In this document: in pieces, positions 9,501-15,319 of the stretch | Layout: each line of letters opens with the position of its first letter | Numbering within the stretch: the first letter of the stretch is position 1 | From: an uncultured Clostridia bacterium | GTDB taxonomy: Bacteria; Bacillota; Clostridia; Oscillospirales; Acutalibacteraceae | Direction: 5' to 3' | NCBI GenBank assembly: GCA_937875885.1 | Contig: CALEIO010000034.1 | Coordinates: 1 to 15,917 of the forward strand | DNA: 15,917 nt | The notes under the pieces: model-generated | What the model was told of the DNA's origin: nothing | Seen by the model: only the letters and a program-made list of their open reading frames with translations | The model's database searches: none | Program-made: the position numbers and the translations under genes

Positions 9501-10505
9501 ACAAGAAAGTGTGTTTGCAATTGAGAACTCGGATGTATCGTAAACCTCTGCAAGAGCTGCTACATCTTCACCGTAACCAAAGCTTGTCTTGTAAGTGCGC
9601 ATATTTGCATACTTTACAGAGATGTTGATGGTTGTAAGCTTTGTGGAAGAAGGAGACTTGTCAGAGAAAAGGTGAACATCATAGTCACCTGCTACAAGTT
9701 CCATTGTTTTATTAACAAGAGACTTTGCTACGATATCAGTGTTCTTGTTGTGATAGTAGTTAGTACCGTTGGTTGAGCCGTAACCTGTTCCTACAGGAAG
9801 AATGTACTCTGCAGCTGTAGTTTTGGTAGCGGCACCCTTGGGATAGATACCAACCCAGGCGTTGGGGTAATTTGTAAGACCCCTTGCCTTTACGATGATA
9901 GGCTCACCGTAAGTGTAAGTGAATCTGTTGGTCTGCAAGCTGATTTCAACGTCATCTTTATCGAATGTGCTTCGGTTGGCGTTGTCAACAGTTACCTTAA
10001 GAGGACCTGCTGCAACAGTGTAGCCGTCATCAGCAAAGAGGAACAGATTGTAGGATGTGTCTGCAAGATAAGGTCTTACAGAGCTACTTGTGTTATAGAC
10101 ACCTGTAAGCAGGTCAATGGTCTGACCGTGATGACCTGTAAGGTCGTAGGTGTAGATTACTGTGTCTGAGCTTGTGGGAGCTGTAACAGAGCTTGCATAC
10201 AAGCCAAGTCTTGTTCCGTTAGCTGCAGTTACCAGAATTGGGGTGTCGATGTCATAGGTTGACTTTTCGAGTTTCAGATAAGGTTCACCGGAGTTAAGCT
10301 TATCGAAAAGTGTGCTGTCTCCGCTCACGCCTGAAGCACCTGTTGAAGCAAGTGAATCTGAGCCTAAGTCTGCAGCGGTTTCTGAGAGGTCAACATCGGC
10401 AGCGCCTGTGGAAACAATTCCCATGGAACACATAGACATAACCATAATCATCACAAGGATGATAGACAGGATTCGTCCGGCGACGCCTTTGAAATGTGAT
10501 TTCAT
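594..10505 (-). CDS. Giant secreted dockerin protein: two phosphoesterase blocks plus CotH kinase domain
   Basis: 3303 residues; ATG at 10505 with AGGAGGT 6 nt upstream; stop TGA at 594-596. Order of parts: signal peptide 1-36; block A 62-1150; block B 1160-2130; CBM26-like module 2135-2240 (FKNSDF, YIYIWD, WPGQK, IINDGNGLQTAD); CotH kinase domain about 2370-2815 (KGRGNSTW at 2379-2386, NGRYIGTYLLTDKVEIG, WDYD at 2651-2654); three Ig-like modules 2819-3090; an unassigned beta-rich module 3095-3215; dockerin 3245-3303. Each block has three Ig-like modules with a W-V-G-[IL]-Y core, a beta module, a calcineurin-like phosphoesterase domain, a Big2-type domain and an AMPK/CBM48-like module. Phosphoesterase 2 is complete: D1638-x-H1640, D1690, GNHD 1726-1729, H1818, GHSH 1858-1861. 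Phosphoesterase 1 is degenerate. Known of the families: dockerins bind cohesins, CBM26 binds starch, CotH domains transfer phosphate. Inferred: a cohesin-docked extracellular protein that adds or removes phosphate near an alpha-glucan. The real substrate is unknown. Confidence 0.93.
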   Translation of the reverse strand: MKSHFKGVAGRILSIILVMIMVMSMCSMGIVSTGAADVDLSETAADLGSDSLASTGASGVSGDSTLFDKLNSGEPYLKLEKSTYDIDTPILVTAANGTRLGLYASSVTAPTSSDTVIYTYDLTGHHGQTIDLLTGVYNTSSSVRPYLADTSYNLFLFADDGYTVAAGPLKVTVDNANRSTFDKDDVEISLQTNRFTYTYGEPIIVKARGLTNYPNAWVGIYPKGAATKTTAAEYILPVGTGYGSTNGTNYYHNKNTDIVAKSLVNKTMELVAGDYDVHLFSDKSPSSTKLTTINISVKYANMRTYKTSFGYGEDVAALAEVYDTSEFSIANTLSCTGSGVNIRKSVPSGTAITTAAKNEILTLQGTAVQNNSNWAYIKNASGSATGYISPYLSVASGSDVKIYGLIKASVPLRSAASSSYTTLMSLTSGMAYNYLGYQTDYYIKVQVGGYTGYVYRNGVTNTSNFSILYKPHNNSAKPTLAAASTRVGFYEKGATPGGSDTVGYGYYYVKDYNKRHVIIQDAPNGVTLEPKNYTFHLFGDSSYTDAATANITVNKTVDAKFAKGVYEVDNLTDGYANGRVAFEIDIASSYGYVGNGAKAVVYWAGSDKKPLPGYGSFNPVSLDKNVVGFEMQPYTVIPEGATGLVAYIEFNGVQSTTGYYLALPSGCKTFTGLDKGIISEFNVISDSKLGNTNTSYHYNDNYVAALTDIANNGTNSQAIIINGDITNNGAESQFALVDSFADEVKASTGKTLPSIYGVHGNTDDNDGMGPFIDFINSHGGNITEEVPYYSLMIDGHKNIFLASDDGDGKFTATQLAWLDAELADNEKNNDGKAVFVYSHYVPENTVLKAAGGKVENTDEFGEVTSKYNNVFCFTGHGLASMRSLDNTYGGDVNLPVVINASSSARTRRFIGASTGNWEEYDNLSSEGLYVRTYEDKTVVLGRDFINSLWVPEALYVFQNNDLKVTKDDVALALNESIKGSEYIVNEKGRTLSIKSLDTSVATVASNGDVTPKAPGNTSVVVSALATNTEVVGRGKLPLRIFETIDRNYYLRGSFNSWSEPVLMSTSLDADIVTTTLELKRGSYDLQFNNFEDWYVGSVTVVDNTEEPLELITKKESDLVDSDIITLKSSIGGIYTFDYSISSNSLSISCIPFDDDGGVVGDSALIDKVTSSDPYIYMDKETYNLGESIYVTASGGVWVGLYKAGVTDYSNTKSTYWYYTEDYDGVAVDIRTITLNNLKSEVNPALEPGSYQVVLFETSNAKKPIDSIEFDVLYENNNSKTNGAYIATDKATYKVGEPVKIIAQSTNNTTDQAWVGVYAKGATPSTSEYLHWYYLVKNNLDRNWQGQVQILTEASTQASGKNLPAGEYDVYLFGNRGYTLVQGKVTIKVTSGTATAATGTVNTSKDVYGRYEDIIVTATSTTEKNGAWVGIYAESTLKGKTPTGSSGLKAWYYIKEQDSYTEILQELVNDSNIANPFTSTEAVAGDYSVYVFGDSGYTDIQAKTTFTIVENVTGSFQNGVYQLEKLYDGFANGKVYLEVSNDSCGYIGTADATLYWADADGNPLEGYTALHKAYVDSTVIVVEMNSHTIIPEGAESLVAYMSSYKDTMGTEAYKITLPDGSDYTDLDKNIITEFNLITDSHLTSDEVTKFDNGLDKYHSWQQDTSNEYFQKVLEDIALNGQNSAGIFINGDVTNNGFAQEYAMADTIYNSVETNLGVELPPMYASMGNHDTFIGSNSTYVDFVNAHGGEITSDAPYYSKTVDGYKFIFLAGDNPDYYGRGTAVENSSEAELSDAQLQWLDAELADNEANGGKPVFILLHQAVEDTVAGTLDTQDWDGLVNVDEFMAVVEKYDNVLLMGGHSHWILDSPKNLFAGSEELPVAINLGSTSYGWTDYVNASSGTVMVAQGFYVKMYEDKVVFLGRDFTNNLWIPGACYVLYNDDVQAESVVMEAGDTVTAEKYLLNLLDRNLTFTSSDPAIATVAEDGTITGVSAGDATITVYAAPTNTEVIKREKLTVTVKPYEGQATNYFIKGGFDDWGTGLNLVQTKDPNVVSGTMELAQGVYEFKVNNGNTWYGNTGTIEDTTDKTAETGWVMSSTEQTNCTLKATGGTYTFSFNTSTKALIIKYEPASTEETGANTATIYVDFKNSDFESTPYIYIWDPERESLNKNIGPLWPGQKLEGPNAEGYYYRTFKYDESYQFIINDGNGLQTADSAVHTEEEVYVIFSGGTEYTEGKPAQFWIDLNPDDDTSKIDLLYPELINGTYYFFLPSGYNAKSAEFHMTEGTTLIISRITIKDGGVMNLSAGVNKTRTYALTGDYSGKFMVKQSSSIASLYTYTNEMLPTEIGYGGHKDDYSSKGSIMMMNSDATVRLETSDLKKIKGRGNSTWEASNTLIGKYAFNITLNESTVLIGDGSESKKYCLVSFNSDEARMRNMVVYDLAKAIGVEFVADYEPVDLYNNGRYIGTYLLTDKVEIGDPLVDITDLDKINEKTSDNNAAIYDGDIDAVVNYGGPAGVTGKDDNSTPGFFKFVQNLDEPDATTYAESGFLLEFELNERFADEATGFISAKGQQIVCKYPEYATYNEMIFIMSEWAKAEDLIYNENASYEELNAIIDVESFAKMYLIQELTKNLDAGATSYYVYYDGGKFHAGVAWDYDWTLGQYIQSGYEHLSVENQTSGKFADEAKKLLNDPEGWWANSKEIYPNTDVLNAQAALCQNEVFWNVVKAEWNEIFYSTAISYTGGTVSATSGLANNFAEYYSLIKGSTAMDEFKWGIIKNDPLASWGSTDTGDTHDAAVIWLNNFYYTRLQWMNERLASTDYNFAPVTLTSDKDSYGVGEYITLTATCNSSGTLTYNFYNGAGELVKAVETTEGKVVYEFVAADEIDEDYTVIVTTENTTSEEATDTVHIVAKRFNFAITTDAPERVPAGLVFNIVAGTNAETEVLYYLYDEAGELLDANYSGDFSIITSPDEAGITKDYTIEATTDINGIVYSVSTVVTVELVDFKFEVTLTAPESVEAGMDALLTATSKSTGQVTYTFYDATDNSELATNPIGTYLFETSKKDMGQTRSFYVVAETIAFGHSYTAQSDIVNIMITEITDVYNVVIYFKSTSTIGYKPMITTSGTVEDLADEYMEADMFITKNESETASYYWYKSELEVSKKSPSIFFRIVSSRYAMEVQANLTITEDKTYYFAVDNLNSGTEIVNLTDAPEKERNWCESALHMVYDPAYDSAESLAEISARVDLRYVGDTTADGMVNIRDATYIQKYLAELVEFNSTDKEVADVDSDYKITIKDATRVQKKLAGLL
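4116..7028 (-). repeat. Intragenic block B (residues 1160-2130), intact phosphoesterase
   Basis: Second copy of the block. Three Ig-like modules carry VWVGLYKAG, AWVGVYAKGA and AWVGIYAES, with GEYDVYLFGNRGYT-type strands. The beta module reads GVYQLEKLYDGFANGKV and later IPEGAESLVAY (IPEGATGLVAY in block A). Phosphoesterase 2 spans about 1628-1900 with all five family motifs. A Big2-type domain (about 1941-2019, DPAIATVAEDGTITG) and a GGFDDWG module (about 2024-2125) follow. Unlike block A it has no SH3 insertion, so the insertion probably came after duplication or was lost here. Confidence 0.85.
7056..10322 (-). repeat. Intragenic block A (residues 62-1150), degenerate phosphoesterase
   Basis: First of two homologous protein blocks in the giant gene. 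It opens with GDSTLFDKLNSGEPYLKLEK, matching GDSALIDKVTSSDPYIYMDK at the start of block B. Three Ig-like modules have cores RLGLYASS, AWVGIYPKGA and RVGFYEKGA, each followed later by a [YF]-x-[VLF]-[HF]-LF-x-D strand. Two SH3-type modules are inserted inside the third. A beta module (GVYEVDNLTDGYANGRV) precedes phosphoesterase 1. That domain keeps D686, D724, N761, H839 and H876, but has K688, T762 and L878 where the family has His. A Big2-type domain (about 962-1041, DTSVATVASNGDVT) and a GSFNSW module (about 1049-1145) close the block. The similarity is at protein level; the DNA has diverged. Confidence 0.85.
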
Positions 10506-10573
10506 AATTTTACCTCCTCAATGCAAAATTAAGTTCTATTGTTTCGGTCTGCGCAACGTCTGACCACGCTGGT

Positions 10574-10621
10574 GCTATGTATTATCAAACACCGAAGACT
10601 CAGTGGCTGATAATACACAGC
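10574..10621 (-). promoter_or_regulatory. Long 5' UTR stem-loop upstream of the giant gene
   Basis: In the minus-strand transcript, nucleotides 10621-10608 pair with 10587-10574 as a 14-bp stem with one G-U. Then come a 2x2 internal loop, a 6-bp upper stem (CACTGA/UCGGUG, one G-U) and the tetraloop GUCU. Both wobbles would be A-C mismatches in an RNA from the plus strand, so the fold belongs to the minus-strand leader. No U-run follows, so it is not a terminator. It ends about 68 nt before the start codon. I do not recognise it as a known riboswitch class. Confidence 0.55.
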
Positions 10622-10666
10622 AAATGCCGAAAAGGGTATAATATCCCCATACAATTTTACTTAAAT

Positions 10667-10695
10667 ATTATATATCTATATAAGGGTAAAAGCAA
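10667..10695 (-). promoter_or_regulatory. Probable sigma-A promoter of the giant gene
   Basis: On the minus strand, -10 TATAAT (10672-10667) lies 17 nt from -35 TTGCTT (10695-10690). The -10 box is perfect and the -35 matches TTGACA at three of six positions. Transcription would start near 10660, giving a leader of about 155 nt. A second, weaker TATTAT (10643-10638) has no recognisable -35. Confidence 0.6.
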
Positions 10696-10736
10696 CAATT
10701 ATTTCCACACAGATTACAAAATTGTTAAATTGTTGC
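10692..10736. promoter_or_regulatory. 9-bp inverted repeat overlapping the -35 box (possible operator)
   Basis: GCAACAATT (10692-10700) is repeated inverted as AATTGTTGC (10728-10736), with 27 nt between the arms. The left arm overlaps the -35 hexamer. The arms are perfect, but the region is AT-rich and the spacing is wide. It could be a regulator site or chance. Confidence 0.35.
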
Positions 10737-10941
10737 AAAAATGTTTCAAAGATTAGTTAATTTGCCAAACGAAATTAATTGACATAAATCAAATGGGTAT
10801 TTTTAACCAAATTCACGGGTATTCTGTTGTGTATAACGCTGATTTTGTTAACAAATTTTCTTCGTAGTTTTTGTGCAGTTTTACAAGGTGTTTTTTCCTG
10901 CCTTGTAGTGTAAAAAACTTGATTCCGGGCTTTTCGGGCAT

Positions 10942-10971
10942 AAAAAAAACCACCGAGATAAACTCGGTGGT
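10942..10971 (-). terminator. Intrinsic terminator after rpsR
   Basis: A perfect 9-bp stem ACCACCGAG/CTCGGTGGT with a 5-nt loop is followed by eight T on the minus strand. It lies about 30 nt after the rpsR stop and closes the rpsF-ssb-rpsR operon. Confidence 0.92.
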
Positions 10972-11000
10972 CTGATATCAGATATGCGATTTTGCTAAAA

Positions 11001-11234
11001 TCAGTCTGAAGAATAAGGAAGCATAGCAAGGAAACGAGCACGCTTGATTGCTACTGTGAGCTCTCTCTGGTGTGCTGCGCATGTGCCTGTTACTCTTCTG
11101 GGAAGAATCTTAGCTCTCTCGGACATATAACGGCGGAGACGGTTGATATCTTTGTAATCGATCTTCTCTACCTTGTCAACGCAGAAAGCACAAACTTTTC
11201 TGCGGGACTTTCTGTGCATGGGTCTTTCAGCCAT
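11001..11234 (-). CDS. rpsR: 30S ribosomal protein S18
   Basis: 77 residues, the usual S18 length. S18 binds the platform of the 30S subunit as a heterodimer with S6. Conserved S18 segments are CAFC near the N-terminus, [28 protein letters not shown] in the middle and [13 protein letters not shown] at the end. C15, C18, C52 and H55 form a CxxC...CxxH set, so this is the zinc-binding form rather than the zinc-independent paralogue. The start at MAERP (11234) is chosen because AAAGGAG (11243-11249) sits 8 nt upstream; an in-frame ATG at 11252 would only add residues encoded by that binding site. It is the last gene of the rpsF operon and is followed by a strong terminator. Confidence 0.97.
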   Translation of the reverse strand: MAERPMHRKSRRKVCAFCVDKVEKIDYKDINRLRRYMSERAKILPRRVTGTCAAHQRELTVAIKRARFLAMLPYSSD

Positions 11235-11278
11235 GGTAAATTCTCCTTTCAAAAAATAGGATGCAAATCTAAGAATTA

Positions 11279-11746
11279 TCAGAAGGGCAGGTCGTCATCA
11301 CCGGGCATTTCCTCAAAATCTGCAGCGCTGCCGCTTACAAATGAGGGAGCCTGCTCTGCATAAGCTGGCTGAGCAGGAGCACTCTGGTAGCCCTGGTTGT
11401 AACCCTGGTTATAGCCTGCATTCTCGCGTCTTTCACCAGTGAAGGATGCGCTGTCTGCGATAACCTCTACAACATAACGGTTTGAACCGTCTTTAGCCTG
11501 ATATGTGCGGCTCTGGAGCTGACCATCGATAGCGATGAGTGAACCCTTTCTGAAATGTTTACATACAAAATCTGCGGTGTAACGCCATGCAACGATATCA
11601 AAGAAATCTGCCTGACGCTCTTCGCCTGATTTAACGTAGCTTCTGTCAACAGCAATGCGGAATGTTGTTACATTGATGCCGGACTGTGTTGTCTTAAGCT
11701 CAGGGTCAGATACAAGTCTGCCCATTAATACTACTCTGTTAATCAT
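11279..11746 (-). CDS. ssb: Single-stranded DNA-binding protein
   Basis: 155 residues. It starts at [11 protein letters not shown], with AAAGGA 8 nt upstream; the longer in-frame ATG at 11782 has no such site and adds non-family residues. Residues 1-105 are the OB fold: [46 protein letters not shown] disordered linker rich in G, Q, Y and A ([10 protein letters not shown]) follows, then the acidic tip DDDLPF that recruits replication and repair partners. SSB coats single-stranded DNA in replication, recombination and repair. It lies between rpsF and rpsR, as in many Firmicutes, 45 nt after rpsF and 44 nt before rpsR. Confidence 0.97.
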   Translation of the reverse strand: MINRVVLMGRLVSDPELKTTQSGINVTTFRIAVDRSYVKSGEERQADFFDIVAWRYTADFVCKHFRKGSLIAIDGQLQSRTYQAKDGSNRYVVEVIADSASFTGERRENAGYNQGYNQGYQSAPAQPAYAEQAPSFVSGSAADFEEMPGDDDLPF

Positions 11747-11791
11747 AATACTTTTCCTTTCGATAGGGTGCTTACGCACCAAAAGCTGTGA

Positions 11792-12088
11792 TTATTCGTC
11801 TTCTTTCTTGATGATGAGAGATCTGAGAACGCCGTCTGTGATCTTGAATCTACGATCAAGCTCTGCAGGGAACTCAGCTTCAGACTCAAAGTTCATGAGA
11901 ACGTAGTAGCCTTCAGACTCCTTGTTGATAAGGTAAGCGAGCTTTCTCTTGCCCCACTCATCAACGCTCTGCAGTGTAGCATACTTCTCGATTGTCTTCT
12001 TGAACTTCTCAACGAGAGCCTGAACAGCCTCTTCGCCGTTCTTAAGGGAGAGAACCATAACGGTCTCGTAGTTAGCCTTAACTGCCAT
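11792..12088 (-). CDS. rpsF: 30S ribosomal protein S6
   Basis: 98 residues. S6 pairs with S18 on the 30S platform. Visible S6 features are the first strand YETVMVLSL, the alpha helix EAVQALVEKFKKTIEKY, WGKRKLAYLINKESEGYYVLMNFE and the end RRFKITDGVLRSLIIKK. The start at MAVKANYE (12088) has AAGGAGGT 7 nt upstream (12096-12103). A longer in-frame ATG at 12184 would translate the structured leader and is rejected. It is the first gene of rpsF-ssb-rpsR, transcribed from a consensus promoter through a leader that probably binds the S6:S18 dimer. Confidence 0.97.
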   Translation of the reverse strand: MAVKANYETVMVLSLKNGEEAVQALVEKFKKTIEKYATLQSVDEWGKRKLAYLINKESEGYYVLMNFESEAEFPAELDRRFKITDGVLRSLIIKKEDE

Positions 12089-12114
12089 TTGTTGCACCTC
12101 CTTATGGACTTTTG

Positions 12115-12138
12115 GCACTGTCTGAAAAAATACAGTGC
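12115..12138 (-). promoter_or_regulatory. Leader hairpin just upstream of the rpsF ribosome binding site
   Basis: GCACTGT (12138-12132) pairs with ACAGTGC (12121-12115) over a U-rich 10-nt loop. It shares two nucleotides with the closing stem of the neighbouring S6:S18-type element, so the two helices compete at their border. No U-run follows it, so it is not a terminator. Confidence 0.45.
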
Positions 12139-12174
12139 AAGGATGTACGCAGCCTGACCGCTGCGCGGCTTTGC
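12137..12174 (-). promoter_or_regulatory. Candidate S6:S18-binding mRNA leader of rpsF
   Basis: A 38-nt fold in the leader. The outer stem is GCAA(A)G with CUUGC; an asymmetric internal loop has CCG (12168-12166) on the 5' side and UACAUC on the 3' side; an inner 6-bp stem CGCAGC/GCUGCG is capped by GGUCAG. A CCG trinucleotide in an internal loop is the hallmark of the reported S6:S18 autoregulatory motif in rpsF leaders, which copies the 16S rRNA binding site. The place, gene and CCG fit. I matched it from memory, without a covariance model. Confidence 0.55.
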
Positions 12175-12185
12175 ATAAACACAAA

Positions 12186-12221
12186 AGCCTGCTATGCGCA
12201 TACTAACACACATAACAGGCT
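12186..12221 (-). terminator. Hairpin at the end of the yitT unit and start of the rpsF transcript
   Basis: AGCCTGTTATG pairs with CATAGCAGGCT (11 bp, one U-G that would be A-C on the plus strand) over a 14-nt loop. It is followed by TTTTGTGTTT, a moderate U-run, so it may end transcripts coming from yitT. It begins 2 nt after the rpsF -10 box, so only readthrough transcripts contain the full stem. Confidence 0.5.
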
Positions 12222-12222
12222 A

Positions 12223-12250
12223 ATTATATCACAATGATTTGGTTTGTCAA
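12223..12250 (-). promoter_or_regulatory. Consensus sigma-A promoter of rpsF-ssb-rpsR
   Basis: TTGACA (12250-12245) and TATAAT (12228-12223) are both perfect, with a 16-nt spacer. The predicted start is near 12216, giving a leader of about 128 nt before the rpsF ATG. Confidence 0.88.
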
Positions 12251-12283
12251 GAATTTTATAGTAAAAAATATATATTTTACCTA

Positions 12284-13228
12284 TTACTCCCCTGGTGTTA
12301 CGTCATCTCTGTTGCCGTGTATTCTGGGAATGGGCTTTTCGTTATAACCATAGAAGCCTCTGCCCCTTATTGCGTTTGCTGTGGTTATCATAACAAAAGC
12401 GTTGGGGTCAATCTCGTGGACAAGTACGTTGGTGCGGTGCACCTGCTGGGGTCTTACCGCACAAAGCAGCACTCGCTTATCGTTGCGATGGAACCCGCCT
12501 TCGGCTTTCAGTAGTGTAACTCCTCTGTCTATCTTATCAAGGATAGCAGCAGTAACTGCATCATATTCGTCGGTAACAATAAACAGCAGTTTTCCGTTGT
12601 TGCGGGACATACCGTAGAGTACGGTATCAATGAGTTTTGAGTTCATAAATATGCATATTGCAGCATAGAGTGCATTCTCGATATTGCCGTAAACAAAGGC
12701 TGAAACCGAAACAACCACAGCATCGATAAAGAGAATAAAGTTGCCCTGGGAAATATGAGGATACTTTTCGTTCATAATTCTGGCTACGATATCAGTGCCG
12801 CCTGTGGAAGCTCCGCGATAGAAAATCAGAGCAAGACCAACACCGCACAAAATACCGCCATAAATTGACACAAGCATACCATCGCCTGTGTAAGGAGCAA
12901 GGTAGCCTTTATCAATAAAAATATTTATTGTGTCCATTAACACTGAAGAAATTGCCGATGCCATTATAGTTTTGCCAAGATATTTCCAACCAACAGCAAT
13001 ACCACCCCACAAAAACAAAGGGATATTCAGCACCAGGTTAAGTGTACCGATTGGCAAAAAGTCAAAGGCGTAGTTTAACATTGTGCTGATACCGATAACG
13101 CCACCGGGAGCAATGTTATTGGGTGATGTAAAGAACACAACAGACATTGCATACAGCAGACTACCCGCTACAATAAACAGATAATCTACTAAAAATGTTT
13201 TAACGGACTTTGAAAACATCTTTTTCAT
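12284..13228 (-). CDS. YitT family membrane protein (DUF161/DUF2179)
   Basis: 314 residues. The N-terminal two thirds hold about five or six membrane segments with the family pattern SPNNIAPGGVIGISTMLNY, then a Gly-rich YGGILCGVGLALIFYRGASTGGTDIVARI. The C-terminal part, from about residue 215, is a soluble DUF2179-type domain (LLFIVTDEYDAV, DRGVTLLKAEGGF, NAFVMITTANAIRGRGF). YitT proteins are inner-membrane proteins with no firm molecular function; transport is suspected. The start at 13228 is preferred over 13234 because AGAGGTG (13236-13242) is 7 nt from it and only 1 nt from the earlier ATG. The gene follows mrnC by 22 nt and is probably the last gene of the obgE unit. An AT-rich imperfect hairpin lies just after the stop. 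Confidence 0.9.
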   Translation of the reverse strand: MKKMFSKSVKTFLVDYLFIVAGSLLYAMSVVFFTSPNNIAPGGVIGISTMLNYAFDFLPIGTLNLVLNIPLFLWGGIAVGWKYLGKTIMASAISSVLMDTINIFIDKGYLAPYTGDGMLVSIYGGILCGVGLALIFYRGASTGGTDIVARIMNEKYPHISQGNFILFIDAVVVSVSAFVYGNIENALYAAICIFMNSKLIDTVLYGMSRNNGKLLFIVTDEYDAVTAAILDKIDRGVTLLKAEGGFHRNDKRVLLCAVRPQQVHRTNVLVHEIDPNAFVMITTANAIRGRGFYGYNEKPIPRIHGNRDDVTPGE

Positions 13229-13250
13229 AAACATTCACCTCTGTGCATAT

Positions 13251-13649
13251 TTATTCAGTTTCTGAAACGATAACCTCAAAGAGTTCACGTACTCTTTCTA
13301 CTCTGCCCGAAAGATAAAGGTAGCCAAATAAAGCTTCAAGGCCTGTGGCTGTGTGGTAATCTCGGAGAGTGCTGTTTTTGGGCACAGAGTGCACCTGAAC
13401 ATTTCTGCCGCGCTTGAAAACCGCCTCTTCCTCTTCCGAAAGCATAGGCTTGATTTTATCAAGAGCCTGTGTCTGAGCCTTGCAGCATACCATAGAAACC
13501 TTGTCCTTATTAAGTTCTCCCACCTGACGTTTGCCAAAGGTGAGCAGATACTCTCTCACCAGCAAATCGTACACGCTATCCCCCACAAAAGCAAGGGATA
13601 AAGAGGAAAGTTCCTTTGGGTTAACACCTGATAAAAATAGTTTGTCCAT
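13251..13649 (-). CDS. mrnC: Mini-ribonuclease III
   Basis: 132 residues, the family's usual length. It consists of a lone RNase III catalytic domain without a double-stranded RNA-binding domain. The signature LAFVGDSVYDLLVREYLL gives the catalytic Asp at residue 24. VHSVPKNSTLRDYHTATGLEALFGYLYL gives the second metal-binding acid at E105. In Bacillus subtilis the enzyme trims the ends of 23S rRNA precursor in the assembling 50S subunit. AAGG (13657-13660) lies 7 nt before the ATG. It starts 25 nt after obgE, another 50S-assembly factor, and the pairing fits a shared ribosome-maturation role. Confidence 0.94.
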   Translation of the reverse strand: MDKLFLSGVNPKELSSLSLAFVGDSVYDLLVREYLLTFGKRQVGELNKDKVSMVCCKAQTQALDKIKPMLSEEEEAVFKRGRNVQVHSVPKNSTLRDYHTATGLEALFGYLYLSGRVERVRELFEVIVSETE

Positions 13650-13674
13650 ATATAAACCTTATATTTACACGAAA

Positions 13675-15314
<1,640 letters not shown>

Positions 15315-15319
15315 TTGTG

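Larger units (their letters stand above)
10506..10941 (-). other. Intergenic and 5' leader region of the giant gene
   Basis: About 480 nt without a gene lie between rpsR and the giant gene, strongly AT-rich. The region holds the rpsR terminator at the right end, a 7-bp hairpin (TACAAGG at 10882-10888, CCTTGTA at 10901-10907), a 12-nt palindrome TTTGTTAACAAA (10844-10855), a 9-bp dyad, a promoter and a leader hairpin. The last three are listed separately. The short open frame crossing 10775-11041 is not credible as a gene. Confidence 0.7.

Noticed and set aside
10506..10660. c-di-GMP or other known riboswitch in the leader of the giant surface gene
   Set aside because: I looked for familiar conserved loops and found none; only the long stem-loop is supported.
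10779..10801. Plus-strand TTGACA with a TTTAAC at 17 nt spacing
   Set aside because: No plus-strand gene follows, the -10 is poor, and the region is AT-rich, so a chance match is likely.
10775..11041. 88-codon minus-strand frame in the gap after rpsR
   Set aside because: It overlaps the end of rpsR and reads straight through a strong intrinsic terminator, and it lacks a family resemblance.
11655..12213. Alternative frames and a longer rpsF start at 12184
   Set aside because: The upstream extension would translate the structured leader; the AAGGAGGT site fixes the start at 12088.
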